Program-made: the position numbers and the translations under genes
Part shown: piece after piece, positions 53,991 through 63,627 of the stretch
How positions within the stretch are numbered: the first letter of the stretch is position 1
Layout: every line of letters starts with the position of its first letter
From: Candidatus Micropelagos thuwalensis
Lineage (GTDB): Bacteria > Pseudomonadota > Alphaproteobacteria > RS24
Length of the DNA: 64,000 nucleotides
Reading direction: 5' to 3'
Assembly: GCF_000469155.1 (NCBI RefSeq)
Contig: NZ_AWXE01000003.1
Coordinates: forward strand, 1 to 64,000
The notes under the pieces: model-generated
Databases searched by the model: none
Told to the model about the DNA's origin: nothing
The model's input: only the letters and a program-made list of their open reading frames with translations

Positions 53991-55193
53991 TTATTTCATC
54001 ATATTGAGCAAGGCTGGCGTCGCATAGCCGTCGGGTTTAAGATTGTTCTTTTTTTGATAAGCACGTATCGCATCTCGCGTTTTCTTTCCCATCATGCCAT
54101 CTGGTTTACCCGTTGGATATCCAGCCGTGTTCAGCAATGATTGTAACTCACGCAATTCAGACGGGTGCAAGGGACGTTCAGATTTTGGCCAAGCTGTTTT
54201 AACCCCTTCGCCACCAGCGAGTCGGTCAGATAAAATACCAATCGCCAATGCATAAAATGGTGCGGTGTTATAACGCAAAATAGCACGGAAATTATCGGTC
54301 ACCAGAAATGCTGGGCCGGAATATCCTGCAGGCAAATAAAGCGCTGCGTTTTCTTTATTTTGCGGCAGATGTGTTTTAAGTCCCCTTACCCCAAGCCTAT
54401 ACCATTGCCTGAGCTCCTTTTGATGAGCTAAATCCGCCTGTGCAAAATCAAACCCCTCTGGCAAAGTGACCTCAAACCCCCATCTAATGTAATCCCGCCA
54501 ACCCGAAACTTTCAGATAGTTAGCAGCTGAGCCCAGCGCATCTTCTCGGCTGTTCCAAATATCACGTTTGCCGTCGCCTGTCGCATCAACGGCATAATCC
54601 AAATAGGTCGTCGGAATAAATTGCGTCTGCCCCATCGCTCCCGCCCATGAGCCAAACATTTTATCTGATGGAATATCTCCAGCTTCTATAATCTTCAGGG
54701 CAGCAATGAGTTGCTGGCGACCGAATGCCTTACGTCGCCCACCATCATAGCCAAGCGTAGCCAAAGCTCTAAGAACATGCTTTTTACCTTGGTAGCTACC
54801 ATAGTTGGTTTCCATGCCCCAGATAGCCGTCAGTAAATATCTGTGAACGCCGTAAGTTTTTTCTAGCTTGTCAAAAATAGCTTGATTGGAGGCAAGCATA
54901 GCCAGCCCCTTATTGAGTCGTGTGTCCGATACCATGGTATCGAGATATTCCCATGCCGGTTTTACATATTCGGGTTGACGCGCAGCAAGGGCTAAAATCT
55001 CCGGATCCATCTTCAATCCGGTCAAATTTTTAATGGTCTCCTCTGAAAGCCCTTCCGCCCGAGCAGAGACCTCCACATCTGACAGCCATTTATCAAAGCT
55101 CGTAGCAGATGCGACATTTGTCGCAGGGGACATATTGGTTAAAATAAAACCAAGCATTAAACTAAGCATGAAATTGACGAGGCGCATGGACAT
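53991..55193 (-). CDS. lytic murein transglycosylase (MltB family) with peptidoglycan-binding domain
   Basis: 400 aa. A signal peptide is followed by SFDKWLSDVEVSARAEGLS, the SLT_2 catalytic domain with catalytic Glu128 (WGMETNYGSYQG), GAMGQTQFIPTTYL and DGKRDIWNSREDALGSAANYL, and a C-terminal PG_binding_1 domain (about 340-400, LQSLLNTAGYPTGKPDGMMGKKTRDAIRAYQ). It cleaves peptidoglycan with 1,6-anhydro ring formation in the periplasm. It lies convergent with gltD and divergent from galU (78 bp). Confidence 0.93.
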   Translation of the reverse strand: MSMRLVNFMLSLMLGFILTNMSPATNVASATSFDKWLSDVEVSARAEGLSEETIKNLTGLKMDPEILALAARQPEYVKPAWEYLDTMVSDTRLNKGLAMLASNQAIFDKLEKTYGVHRYLLTAIWGMETNYGSYQGKKHVLRALATLGYDGGRRKAFGRQQLIAALKIIEAGDIPSDKMFGSWAGAMGQTQFIPTTYLDYAVDATGDGKRDIWNSREDALGSAANYLKVSGWRDYIRWGFEVTLPEGFDFAQADLAHQKELRQWYRLGVRGLKTHLPQNKENAALYLPAGYSGPAFLVTDNFRAILRYNTAPFYALAIGILSDRLAGGEGVKTAWPKSERPLHPSELRELQSLLNTAGYPTGKPDGMMGKKTRDAIRAYQKKNNLKPDGYATPALLNMMK

Positions 55194-55271
55194 TTTTGTT
55201 AGAATCCCTTCTTTTAAGTTATGCTAAACGAGTTCTTTAACAGATAAAACTATTTATCGAGGTTAAAACTG

Positions 55272-56144
55272 ATGAGTCAGAAAATAAGTAAAGTTGTTTT
55301 CCCTGTAGCAGGTATGGGTACCCGGTTTCTACCAGCCACCAAAGCTGTACCCAAGGAAATGCTGCCGGTTTTCAGCAAACCACTCATTCAATGGAGTGTT
55401 GAGGAAGCAACCGCAGCCGGCATTACTGAATTTATATTTGTGACCTCGCCTGAAAAACCTTCCATTATTAGCCATTTTCAGTCATCTCCTGCCTATGAGG
55501 CGATGCTTAAAGAAAGAAATAAGACCGATGAGCTTGAATTATTAAAGGCCGGATTACCAGATAATGCTAAAATTACCGAGGTTTCTCAAGATAAACCCCT
55601 CGGGCTCGGGCACGCCATTTGGTGCGCCAAAGAGGTGGTCGGAAATGAACCCTTCGCTGTAATTCTACCCGATGACATGGTTCTACATACAACTGGTTGT
55701 TTAAAACAAATGGTTGAGACCTATGAGAAGACAGGGGGTAATCTCGTTGCAGTTGAAAATGTACCGGCAGACCAGACTTTTCGTTATGGGATATTAGACC
55801 CAGAAACAGATGACGGACAGATCGTAAAGATCCGAGGCATGGTAGAAAAACCTGCTCCGGAAGACGCACCTTCCGATTTGGCAATTATTGGCCGCTATAT
55901 TCTCGACCCAATGATTATGGTGACCCTGGATAAAGGTAAGAAAGGTGCTGGTGGTGAAATTCAAATCACTGACGCAATGGCTGATTTAATCGGTACATGC
56001 CCTTTACATGGCCTCAGATTTAAAGGTACACGATATGATTGCGGTAATAAGGCGGGCTTCCTTGCCGCCAATATAGCTTATGCAGCACTTGACCCTGAGC
56101 TTGTTGATGGACTGCAAGAACAAATCAGGACAATATTTAAATGA
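55272..56144 (+). CDS. galU: UTP-glucose-1-phosphate uridylyltransferase
   Basis: 290 aa. Nucleotidyltransferase motif GMGTRFLPATKAVPKEMLPV at about 14-33, plus DDMVLHTTGCLKQM, FRYGILDPE, MVEKP and TRYDCGNKAGFL. It makes UDP-glucose, the substrate of Ugd in this window's polysaccharide locus. Its stop overlaps kdsD by 4 bp, grouping two surface-sugar precursor enzymes. Confidence 0.96.
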   Translation: MSQKISKVVFPVAGMGTRFLPATKAVPKEMLPVFSKPLIQWSVEEATAAGITEFIFVTSPEKPSIISHFQSSPAYEAMLKERNKTDELELLKAGLPDNAKITEVSQDKPLGLGHAIWCAKEVVGNEPFAVILPDDMVLHTTGCLKQMVETYEKTGGNLVAVENVPADQTFRYGILDPETDDGQIVKIRGMVEKPAPEDAPSDLAIIGRYILDPMIMVTLDKGKKGAGGEIQITDAMADLIGTCPLHGLRFKGTRYDCGNKAGFLAANIAYAALDPELVDGLQEQIRTIFK

Positions 56145-57124
56145 CTCTTGAAGAGAACACCAAGATAAAGCCAATCGACCCACTGGACTCTGCGGCGCGT
56201 ACACTGGACGCCGAGATTGCTGGCCTGGAAAAACTTAAATCAACCCTATCAAAGGATTTTGAGAAAGCTGTTGAGATGCTGGCAGGTGTTGGCGGACGCA
56301 TTATCGTATCCGGTATGGGAAAAAGTGGACATATAGGTCGTAAAATTGCTGCTACCCTCGCCTCAACGGGGACACCAGCTCAATTTGTACATCCCGGCGA
56401 AGCCAGTCACGGCGATTTAGGTATGATTACAGCTCAGGATGTTGTGATAGGACTCTCTTGGTCTGGTGAAACACCTGAACTTGGCAATCTACTCTCCTAT
56501 GTTAAACGCTTCAAAATTCCGCTTATTGGTATGACTTCAAATGTGGACAGTGCATTAGGCGTTGCCGCAGATGTTTGCCTGACATTACCTAAAGCTGAGG
56601 AAGCCTGCCCCTATGGGCTGGCCCCCACCACATCCACCACAATGCAACTCGCTATGGGAGATGCATTGGCAGTAGCGCTTTTACAGCGACGCGGCTTTAC
56701 CAATATGGATTTCAAAAGCTTCCATCCCGGTGGCAAGCTCGGCTCAGGATTAATGATTTTGAACGACATCATGGTTAAGTCGGACATGCTTCCTCTATGT
56801 GAAGACTCTATGCAAATGTCAGAAGCGCTAATGATTATGACCGGCAAGGGCTTTGGGTGCTTGGGTGTTATTAACTTAGAAGGCGATCTAATCGGAGTCA
56901 TAACTGATGGTGACTTGCGACGTCACATGGGGACTGATTTACTGGATAAAACTGCGGCGGATATCATGACTAAAGACCCAAAAACAGTCGTTGATACAAT
57001 GCTCGCCGCTGAAGCACTCGCCATGATGAATGACAATAAAATTCAAAGTCTTTTCATTTGTGAGGAGTCAAAACCAATTGGTTTTATCCATCTGCATGAT
57101 TTACTCCGTGCTGGGGTTGGTTAA
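56141..57124 (+). CDS. kdsD: D-arabinose 5-phosphate isomerase (KpsF/GutQ)
   Basis: 327 aa. SIS domain (about 45-185) with GMGKSGHIGRKIAATLASTGTPAQFVHPGEASHGDLGMI, then two CBS domains (about 205-327; IMVKSDMLPL and DIMTKDPKTV). It converts ribulose-5-phosphate to arabinose-5-phosphate for KDO synthesis, which shows the cell makes LPS or a KDO polysaccharide. It is translationally coupled to galU. Confidence 0.94.
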   Translation: MTLEENTKIKPIDPLDSAARTLDAEIAGLEKLKSTLSKDFEKAVEMLAGVGGRIIVSGMGKSGHIGRKIAATLASTGTPAQFVHPGEASHGDLGMITAQDVVIGLSWSGETPELGNLLSYVKRFKIPLIGMTSNVDSALGVAADVCLTLPKAEEACPYGLAPTTSTTMQLAMGDALAVALLQRRGFTNMDFKSFHPGGKLGSGLMILNDIMVKSDMLPLCEDSMQMSEALMIMTGKGFGCLGVINLEGDLIGVITDGDLRRHMGTDLLDKTAADIMTKDPKTVVDTMLAAEALAMMNDNKIQSLFICEESKPIGFIHLHDLLRAGVG

Positions 57125-57133
57125 GTTTTTAAA

Positions 57134-57790
57134 CTAACTTTCGACACCTATGGGACATGTCACTCCCGTTCCGCCCAGCCCGCAATAACCATTAGGGTTT
57201 TTACCTAGATATTGCTGATGGTAATCTTCCGCATAATAAAAATTCGGCGCATCAATTATTTCCGTTGTGATGGGACCATAGCCTGCCTGTTGAAGTTTTT
57301 TCCCAAACTGTGCTTTAGACTCAAGCGCCAATTTTTTTTGTGCCTCGGAGAATGTGTAAATGCCTGAGCGATATTGCGTGCCAAAATCATTTCCCTGTGC
57401 CATGCCCTGAGTCGGATCATGATTTTCCCAGAAGATTTGTAACAACTTCTCATAACTAACTGTGTCAGAGGCAAATACAACTCTGACTACTTCATTATGA
57501 CCCGTCAGGCCTGAGCACACCTCTTCATAAATCGGATTAGGCGTTAGGCCAGCAGCATAACCCACTTGAGTAGAGAACACCTTCGCCCCTTCCCAGAATT
57601 TGCGCTCGGCTCCCCAAAAACATCCCATACCGAACATGGCAAATTCTAAGCCCTCTGGCCAAGGGGATACCAAAGGCGTATCGAGAATAAAATGCTTACC
57701 CGACACATTTAATGGCATATCACGACCCGGCAATGCCTCATCCGGGCTTGGTAACTCAGTCTTTTTTCTTATCAAATTAAACACCATCAT
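57134..57790 (-). CDS. msrA: peptide methionine sulfoxide reductase A
   Basis: 218 aa. Catalytic C57 in [12 protein letters not shown], with recycling cysteines C203 and C212 near the C-terminus ([12 protein letters not shown]). [27 protein letters not shown] and the Glu/Tyr residues of the active site are present. It reduces methionine-S-sulfoxide with thioredoxin. The first 30 residues form an N-terminal extension typical of longer MsrA. Its start lies 5 bp from the end of the MlaF-like ATPase gene, so it is the last gene of the B12 operon by position. Confidence 0.95.
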   Translation of the reverse strand: MMVFNLIRKKTELPSPDEALPGRDMPLNVSGKHFILDTPLVSPWPEGLEFAMFGMGCFWGAERKFWEGAKVFSTQVGYAAGLTPNPIYEEVCSGLTGHNEVVRVVFASDTVSYEKLLQIFWENHDPTQGMAQGNDFGTQYRSGIYTFSEAQKKLALESKAQFGKKLQQAGYGPITTEIIDAPNFYYAEDYHQQYLGKNPNGYCGLGGTGVTCPIGVES

Positions 57791-57795
57791 TTACC

Positions 57796-58578
57796 TCAAA
57801 CTGTCTCGCAGATGCTTATATCCGACTGTATTGTTTCAATAGGGCCATCCCTTCGCCCCTCAAGTAGCTGTCTTAGCCAAGGGTTTTGATCTTCCCGCGC
57901 TTGTTCAGAATTGCCATGCCAGCGCAAACATCCTTCGTGCAAGACGGCAATTTCATCATAAGCCTCATGAATATTAACCATGTTTCCGGTAACAGAAATC
58001 ACAGTCGCACCTTTTTTATCGACAAGCCCTTTGATCATACGATCTATTTTCGCCGCCAAAATCGGATCAAGACCAGCAGTTGGGTTATCAAGCAATAAAA
58101 TATCCGGATCCGTGGCAATCGCACGTGCTAGCCCGACTCTTTTTTGCATACCCCCTGATAAGTCAGCAGGAGTTAAAATGGCATTTTCCTCTGGAAGGCC
58201 GACTTTGGGCAATAAAGCTTCGGCCTGTGCGCGTGCCGCACGTCGTCCCAACCCGTCTGCCATTAGTCTGAAAGCAATATTTTCCCAAACTGTCAAACTG
58301 TCAAAAAGGGCATTTTGTTGAAACAACATGCCAATACGATGACTAAGTGCTTTTGGTCTTTGTGCTGCTGTCCCAACCTCTTGACCATCAATTCTAATGA
58401 CACCCTCTGAAGGGGCATAAAGACCAACAAGACATTTTAAAAGTACAGACTTACCCGCCGCCGCTGGCCCGATAAGTGCAAGCGAGCGCCCTTGTTTTAA
58501 AGACAAATCAACCTTGTCTAATGCAACGAGGTCATCAAACGTCTTGGTGACAGCTTCAACCTGCAACATTTTTTTCAT
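57796..58578 (-). CDS. ABC transporter ATP-binding protein, MlaF-like, with altered catalytic residues
   Basis: 260 aa from ATG 58578 (or ATG 58569, which is better placed relative to GGAG). Walker A GPAAAGKS at 37-44, Q-loop MLFQQN, signature LSGGMQ at 140-145, Walker B LLLD with N165 where the catalytic Glu should be, D-loop GLDP, and T197-G198-N199 where the H-loop His should be. The C-terminal NPWLRQLLEGRRDGPI matches the Mla/Ttg2A subfamily (NPxxxQFLxGxxxGP). With Glu and His both missing, ATP hydrolysis is likely poor. It overlaps btuD by 23 bp in the cobalamin operon, with no MlaE or MlaD partner. Confidence 0.85.
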   Translation of the reverse strand: MKKMLQVEAVTKTFDDLVALDKVDLSLKQGRSLALIGPAAAGKSVLLKCLVGLYAPSEGVIRIDGQEVGTAAQRPKALSHRIGMLFQQNALFDSLTVWENIAFRLMADGLGRRAARAQAEALLPKVGLPEENAILTPADLSGGMQKRVGLARAIATDPDILLLDNPTAGLDPILAAKIDRMIKGLVDKKGATVISVTGNMVNIHEAYDEIAVLHEGCLRWHGNSEQAREDQNPWLRQLLEGRRDGPIETIQSDISICETV

Positions 58579-59395
58579 CTCCAGTGACTTTTATTGATGG
58601 TATAATATAAGGCCCTTTATCGGTCCTGCCAAATTCTGCATTTACATTAAATACAGATGATAAGTTTTTCTCAGACAAAACATTTTCAGGGTTACCCATT
58701 GCTTCAACTCTGCCTTTATTCATCAATACAAGCCGGTCACTTAAACGCGCAGCAAGGGTAAGGTCATGGACAATGGTCACGACAAGCTTGCCTCTATGCA
58801 CTTCTTCTTGCAAAAGCGCTGAAAGGTGTAATTGGCGCTCTGGGTCAAGCGAAGTAAACGGCTCATCCACCAACAAAACATCTGCATCAGTGGCGAGCAG
58901 ACGCGCCATCAAAATCATAGCCTGCTCTCCTCCAGATAATGACAGAACGGATTTATCCGCATAGGCATCTGCTCCGCAACGTTGCATGGCCTCATAAATT
59001 TTTATCTCATCATTTTGACGCGCTTGGAAACTCTCTCCATGCGGTAAGCGTCCGAGGGCGACAAGTTCTCGCGCCAAAACAGGCCAATGCAAAGCTTGAA
59101 ATTGGGGTAGATAGGCAATCATTTTGGCGCGCTTATAGGAATCGGACAAAACATCCTCACGCCCATCATATAAAATTTGCCCCGCATCAGGTGTCAACAA
59201 ACCTGCAAGACATTTAAGTAAAGTTGTTTTACCCGCCCCATTCGGGCCAATTAAACTGACAAGCTCTCCAGCTTCTAAGCTAAGGGATACGCCATCAAGA
59301 GTTTTATGTGTTAAATCGCCATTGTTTGTATAGCGATGACACAACTCAACAACATCTACAGTCTTTAGAGTTTCACGCGCTACCATTTCTGCCAT
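58556..59395 (-). CDS. btuD: ABC transporter ATP-binding protein of cobalamin/iron-siderophore type
   Basis: 279 aa. Complete motifs: Walker A GPNGAGKTT, signature LSGGEQA, Walker B LLVDEPF, H-loop VHD. YLPQFQALHWPVLARELVALGR is typical of FecE/HmuV/BtuD. It should power the FecCD permease at 62510-63529. It overlaps btuF-like by 16 bp. Assignment to cobalamin, not siderophore, rests on the riboswitch-led operon. Confidence 0.88.
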   Translation of the reverse strand: MAEMVARETLKTVDVVELCHRYTNNGDLTHKTLDGVSLSLEAGELVSLIGPNGAGKTTLLKCLAGLLTPDAGQILYDGREDVLSDSYKRAKMIAYLPQFQALHWPVLARELVALGRLPHGESFQARQNDEIKIYEAMQRCGADAYADKSVLSLSGGEQAMILMARLLATDADVLLVDEPFTSLDPERQLHLSALLQEEVHRGKLVVTIVHDLTLAARLSDRLVLMNKGRVEAMGNPENVLSEKNLSSVFNVNAEFGRTDKGPYIIPSIKVTGDEKNVAG

Positions 59396-60297
59396 CTTTC
59401 AGGATTATCAATTTTTGGCACACAATTAGGGTTTAAAATCTCAGCAATAATGATGGCCGACTCCAGCAAGCGTGGGCCTGGTCGATTATAAAAATGGTTG
59501 CCATTAGCAATATAAACTTCGCCATCCTGTACAGCCCTTAAAGACTGCCACGAAGAGTTATCTGTCAAAGATCTGAGTTCCTCGCGCGCCCGCTCTACAT
59601 CAAAACCGCACGGGCCAACAATAATCACATCCGGATCAGCAGCATGAATATCATCCCACACCACTGCTGGCGAATGATGCCCGCTTTCACCCAACACAAC
59701 ATCTCCACCACCATATGAAATAATTTCCGGCATCCAGTTACCTGCTCCCATAAGCGGCGCAGTCCATTCCATGAAGAAAACAGATTTTCTTTCCTCACCA
59801 GAGACCGCTTCAGCGAGGTTCTTGAACCCTAAACTCATCTTCTTAACAAGCGCTTCCCCGCGTGCTTCACATTTCAGAGCTACGGATAGGTTTCGAATAT
59901 CCGTCATCACATCATCAAGCGTCATTGGCTCAAGTGATACCAGCTTTGGCGGCACGCGATGCGATCCCATCCAATCTTTTAAAGCTGTCTCAACCTCATC
60001 AAGACTGACGGCACAAAGCTCACATTGAGACTGAGTGACAATCACATCCGGCGCCAAATCAGCAAGCTTATCAGCATCCAGCATATAAACAGAAACACCC
60101 TGTTCCACGAGACGCCTGACATCAGCATCTATCGTAGCGGCACGCGCCATGGGGTTCATTTTTGGCTGGGTTAGAATCGGCAGATTATTCAGGCCGAGGG
60201 GCCAGTCACATTCATGTGACCGGCCCACAAGGTTTTGCTGAAACCCCAAAGCACAAACCAATTCCGTTGCGCTTGGGAGAAGGGAAACAATTCTCAA
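59380..60297 (-). CDS. btuF: cobalamin-binding protein, BtuF-like, without signal peptide
   Basis: 305 aa. It starts directly with the mature fold (MRIVSLLPSATELVCALG), so it has no signal peptide. VIVTQSQCELCAVS and a GPCGFDVERA segment fit the cobalamin-binding COG0614 family. Either it works in the cytoplasm or an upstream start is missed, but the btuB stop lies just 23 bp upstream and no signal fits. A second, signal-bearing paralogue starts at 63628. It overlaps btuD by 16 bp. Confidence 0.85.
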   Translation of the reverse strand: MRIVSLLPSATELVCALGFQQNLVGRSHECDWPLGLNNLPILTQPKMNPMARAATIDADVRRLVEQGVSVYMLDADKLADLAPDVIVTQSQCELCAVSLDEVETALKDWMGSHRVPPKLVSLEPMTLDDVMTDIRNLSVALKCEARGEALVKKMSLGFKNLAEAVSGEERKSVFFMEWTAPLMGAGNWMPEIISYGGGDVVLGESGHHSPAVVWDDIHAADPDVIIVGPCGFDVERAREELRSLTDNSSWQSLRAVQDGEVYIANGNHFYNRPGPRLLESAIIIAEILNPNCVPKIDNPERWQKW

Positions 60298-60320
60298 AAA
60301 TGCCTCCTTACTATCAGCAT

Positions 60321-62165
60321 TTAGAAGTCAAAACGAATCCCAACCTTAAACGACCTGTCTGATGTACCAAAGCCGAAAGCAGTCTGGTAATCCTCGTCCA
60401 AAAGATTGGTAATCTTACCCTGAATTTTTGAATAGTCATTAATTTGATAATGAACGCCAAAATTCAAGAGATTGTAATCCTCTAAATCCACCTGAGAAGA
60501 CGGAAATGCGTTGAAATTGGTATCAATAACGTCACGCACCGACAATACAGACAGGTTACTGGTGAGTTTGTCGTTCAAATTGGCTTTGATATTCATATTA
60601 AGTGTGTGACGTGGTCGTCTAATCTCACGGCTACCATTTGACAGTCTAGGGTCCTGATAGGTGTAATTCGCATCAATATTGACCCGATCTCCCAGCGCCC
60701 AATCGGCGGTCAGTTCAACCCCCTCATAAGTGCTTTCGCCAGGTTGTTGAATATATTTACCATTTGAATAACCAATGAGGTTATCAAGCGTAATTTTGAA
60801 AATACTCGCCGATAAAAATACGCCGTCCCCATTATCATAGATAATGCCGATATCCTCACTCACGCTTTCTTCGGGTTCAAGATTAACATTCCCGCAAAGA
60901 CCGTCCTGACAAAAAATACTTTTACCAAACTGCTCATATAAACTCGGGGAGCGGAAACCTGTTCCGTAATTTGCACGTAACTTTAATTCCGGTGTCAGAT
61001 TTTTCAAAATAGTCACACGACCTGTTTCGTGCCGACCAAACTCTTCCTGATCATCAATACGGGCAGCAAAAGTCAAAAATAAATCCGACATTGGCCTGGT
61101 CTGCCACAAAATATGAGCCGACTGATTATCAGCTTCATAAGTTTCCGAACCGTCATTATATTCCTCGGTTTCCATTTCTAAACCGAAGAGAAATTGATTT
61201 GCTTCACTCAGCGTAAATTGCCCTAGATAGGTAAACATTTCACGTGTCCCCTCGGTTGAAAGTGTCGAGAAGGCTGAAATGGATTTGTTTTCATCTTTAG
61301 ATGTTAATAAGTTTATTTCATGACGCAGATTATCAACCTGATAGGCAAGGCCAAGTTTGGCGTTTAGGCTCTCAAAAGCAGTTGTATCGTTAGAGTCGAC
61401 AGGGACATAATTATCATGGTTCACATCACTATCGACATAACGGACTGATAAATTTAAGTCGAGATTGTCAGAGAGTGCTAACCCGAACCGCCCAACAGCT
61501 GACATATATTCGTAGCCGTCATCTTCCGTATTGCCATCATCTTCATCAGCCGAGGAAAAGCCATCACTTTCTGAAAAATTGAGTGCAACGCCATAATCTA
61601 AACTGGAAAGACTTCCTGCCGCAAAACCGGACGCACTATAACTGTCATAGCTGCCGGCTTCCAAAGACAAGCTCTGCCTCGTTGGGCCACCATAAGCCGT
61701 AAACATGCTCACGACACCACCAACGGACTCACTGCCGTACAGCACACCATGTGATCCGCGTAATACTTCAATGCGCTCAAGACCCAATGTCGTGATATGC
61801 GCCCATTCAGCCTGTTGACTGACTGGGCTGTTCAGTTGAATTCCGTCAAGTTGTACGACCGTATATTTTCCTGTCAGACCACGCAGAAAGACATTCGAAC
61901 TTGTACCTGGACCACCAGATGAATAAGTGCTCACCCCGCTGACACGTTGTAAGACATTTTGTAAATGACGTTCCTGATAGTTCAGGAAGTCTTCCTCATC
62001 CAACACTGAGATTGATGATCCGATTTGATCGATTTTGGTCGGTATACCAGTTGCGGAAACGACAACTTCATCAACCGACTCCGCATACGCACCGGGTGAT
62101 AAAAGCAAAACAAAAAAGCAGGGTAAAAAACAAATTAAAAACAAATAACAACGTGAGTGTATCAT
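60321..62165 (-). CDS. btuB: TonB-dependent vitamin B12 receptor
   Basis: 614 aa from ATG 62165, which has GGAG 6 nt upstream; ATG 62177 is also in frame. Signal peptide ends near GAYA-ESVDEV. TonB-box region DEVVVSATG, a plug domain (LQNVLQRVSGV, LRGLTGKYTVVQLDGIQLN, IEVLRGSHGVLYGSESVGGVV) and a 22-strand barrel follow. The end is LDEDYQTAFGFGTSDRSFKVGIRFDF with a terminal Phe. It brings cobalamin across the outer membrane. It is preceded by the B12 riboswitch, which supports the substrate. Confidence 0.94.
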   Translation of the reverse strand: MIHSRCYLFLICFLPCFFVLLLSPGAYAESVDEVVVSATGIPTKIDQIGSSISVLDEEDFLNYQERHLQNVLQRVSGVSTYSSGGPGTSSNVFLRGLTGKYTVVQLDGIQLNSPVSQQAEWAHITTLGLERIEVLRGSHGVLYGSESVGGVVSMFTAYGGPTRQSLSLEAGSYDSYSASGFAAGSLSSLDYGVALNFSESDGFSSADEDDGNTEDDGYEYMSAVGRFGLALSDNLDLNLSVRYVDSDVNHDNYVPVDSNDTTAFESLNAKLGLAYQVDNLRHEINLLTSKDENKSISAFSTLSTEGTREMFTYLGQFTLSEANQFLFGLEMETEEYNDGSETYEADNQSAHILWQTRPMSDLFLTFAARIDDQEEFGRHETGRVTILKNLTPELKLRANYGTGFRSPSLYEQFGKSIFCQDGLCGNVNLEPEESVSEDIGIIYDNGDGVFLSASIFKITLDNLIGYSNGKYIQQPGESTYEGVELTADWALGDRVNIDANYTYQDPRLSNGSREIRRPRHTLNMNIKANLNDKLTSNLSVLSVRDVIDTNFNAFPSSQVDLEDYNLLNFGVHYQINDYSKIQGKITNLLDEDYQTAFGFGTSDRSFKVGIRFDF

Positions 62166-62276
62166 ATTAATCTCCATACAGCATTAGCCGGAAAATTCCG
62201 GTGTTATTATTCGTCGTCTGTAACGGAAATACCGTCCTCCACAGTGCATCCCGCCTGTAGAAAGTAACGACCATAT

Positions 62277-62432
62277 ATGGCAGGTTTCCTGGCTTGCGGA
62301 TCAGCATGTTTTGCCGCCTTCCCCTTGCGGGTGGCATATGACAAACACTTCTCGCCTACAGTTGCGGGAGCAGCTACAGAGTTGGTAAACGACCTTACTG
62401 TATTCCCTTTTACCCCCTTCACGGGGCACCAA
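62277..62432 (-). ncRNA. cobalamin (AdoCbl) riboswitch
   Basis: Minus-strand sequence from GGTGCC (near 62430) holds all class markers: AAAGGGAATACAGT, GCTGCTCCCGCAACTGTAG, CACCCGCAAGGGGAAGGC and the B12 box AAGCCAGGAAACCTGCC (62279-62297). It lies about 110 bp before btuB and should switch off btuB expression when cobalamin is plentiful. A 88-codon frame across it is not a gene. Confidence 0.96.
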
Positions 62433-62509
62433 ATATGCACCTTTCTAGTAACCTGATTGAAAATTTCAGTCAAGTTTATGGAAATTGTCCAAGCATTTAG
62501 AGTGGTTCA

Positions 62510-63529
62510 TTAGGCTGATCTGGCGAGTCCATGCCCTCTTAAAAGCAAATAGATGAAAAATGGCACACCTAACAATGCCGTTACGACGCCAAGTTTTAAT
62601 TCCGTCATTGTTGGTAAGAGACGGATAAGTAAATCGGCGGCAACCAGCAGAATTGACCCCAAAATGGCAGATGGCAAAAGCGCACGGGACGGCATGTAAC
62701 CAAAAAACGGGCGTATAATATGCGGCGCAACCAGCCCAACAAATCCAACAACACCGGCAACAGCCACCGCACCCCCAATTGCTAGTGCCATGCCAAATGC
62801 AAGTTGCACTCTGATCCGCATAATATTCGCACCAAGGCTGAAAGCAGTATCATCACCTAAAATAAGCGCATCAAGTTGTTTTCCGACTGAAAGCATCATA
62901 CCGCACCCAATAAGGATTAAAGGCAGTACCAGACCTACATGACTCCATGAGCAATTTTCCAAAGATCCAAGCAGCCAATAGGTGATTTCAAGTGCAGCAA
63001 AATAATTGTCCGATAAGTTAAGAGTGAGAGAAATGCCTGACCCAGCAAAGGCACTAATTGCAAATCCTGCCAAAATTAGACGCAAAGTATCACCCCGCTT
63101 ACCCGCAAGAATGAAAAGCAGGACGACAGATATCAACGCTCCGGCGCTAGCCATAAGCGGCACCGCAAAAGAGAGCGTTCCCGTCAAACCAATATAAATA
63201 GCCAGTACTGCACCTAATGCAGCGCTGTTAGCGGCACCTAATATGGACGGTTCGGCAAGACCATTTTGTAAAAGTCCCTGTACTGCCGCGCCGCTCACCC
63301 CCAACGCAAACCCTATGAGCACAGCTAATACAAGGCGCGGAGCGCGTATCTCTGATAATATCAAAGCATTCAGGGTTTCATCAGCACTAACAGCACCATC
63401 TCGATAGATAAGCCAACGCATCATGTCCCCAAGAGGAATGTACTCGCCCCCAAACATTAAAGACGCAAATCCCACCAGCAATAATACGCCGATAAGAATA
63501 ATCATGTTAAAAGACTCTTTGCGTTGCAT
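62510..63529 (-). CDS. btuC: FecCD-family ABC permease (BtuC-like)
   Basis: 339 aa with about 9-10 membrane helices. Family motifs: RAPRLVLAVLIGFALGVSGAAVQGLLQNGLAEPSILG, FVGLVAPHIIRPFFGYMPSRALLPSAILGSILLVAADLLIR, and ELKLGVVTALLGVPFF. It probably moves cobalamin across the inner membrane with BtuD. It lies upstream of the riboswitch on the same strand, so it is not under that switch unless its transcript reads through. It is divergent from the second BtuF-like gene. Confidence 0.92.
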   Translation of the reverse strand: MQRKESFNMIILIGVLLLVGFASLMFGGEYIPLGDMMRWLIYRDGAVSADETLNALILSEIRAPRLVLAVLIGFALGVSGAAVQGLLQNGLAEPSILGAANSAALGAVLAIYIGLTGTLSFAVPLMASAGALISVVLLFILAGKRGDTLRLILAGFAISAFAGSGISLTLNLSDNYFAALEITYWLLGSLENCSWSHVGLVLPLILIGCGMMLSVGKQLDALILGDDTAFSLGANIMRIRVQLAFGMALAIGGAVAVAGVVGFVGLVAPHIIRPFFGYMPSRALLPSAILGSILLVAADLLIRLLPTMTELKLGVVTALLGVPFFIYLLLRGHGLARSA

Positions 63530-63627
63530 GTCGTGACCCTAATCGTCTCTATTTTTCACTTCAAGTTTAAATGCGCTTTCGTGACTTCATGCTGGACAAT
63601 CGTTTCTGAAAATGCCAACAAAAAATC

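Noticed and set aside
62207-62473. 88-codon minus-strand open frame before btuB
   Set aside because: It covers the cobalamin riboswitch; the conserved RNA elements explain the sequence.
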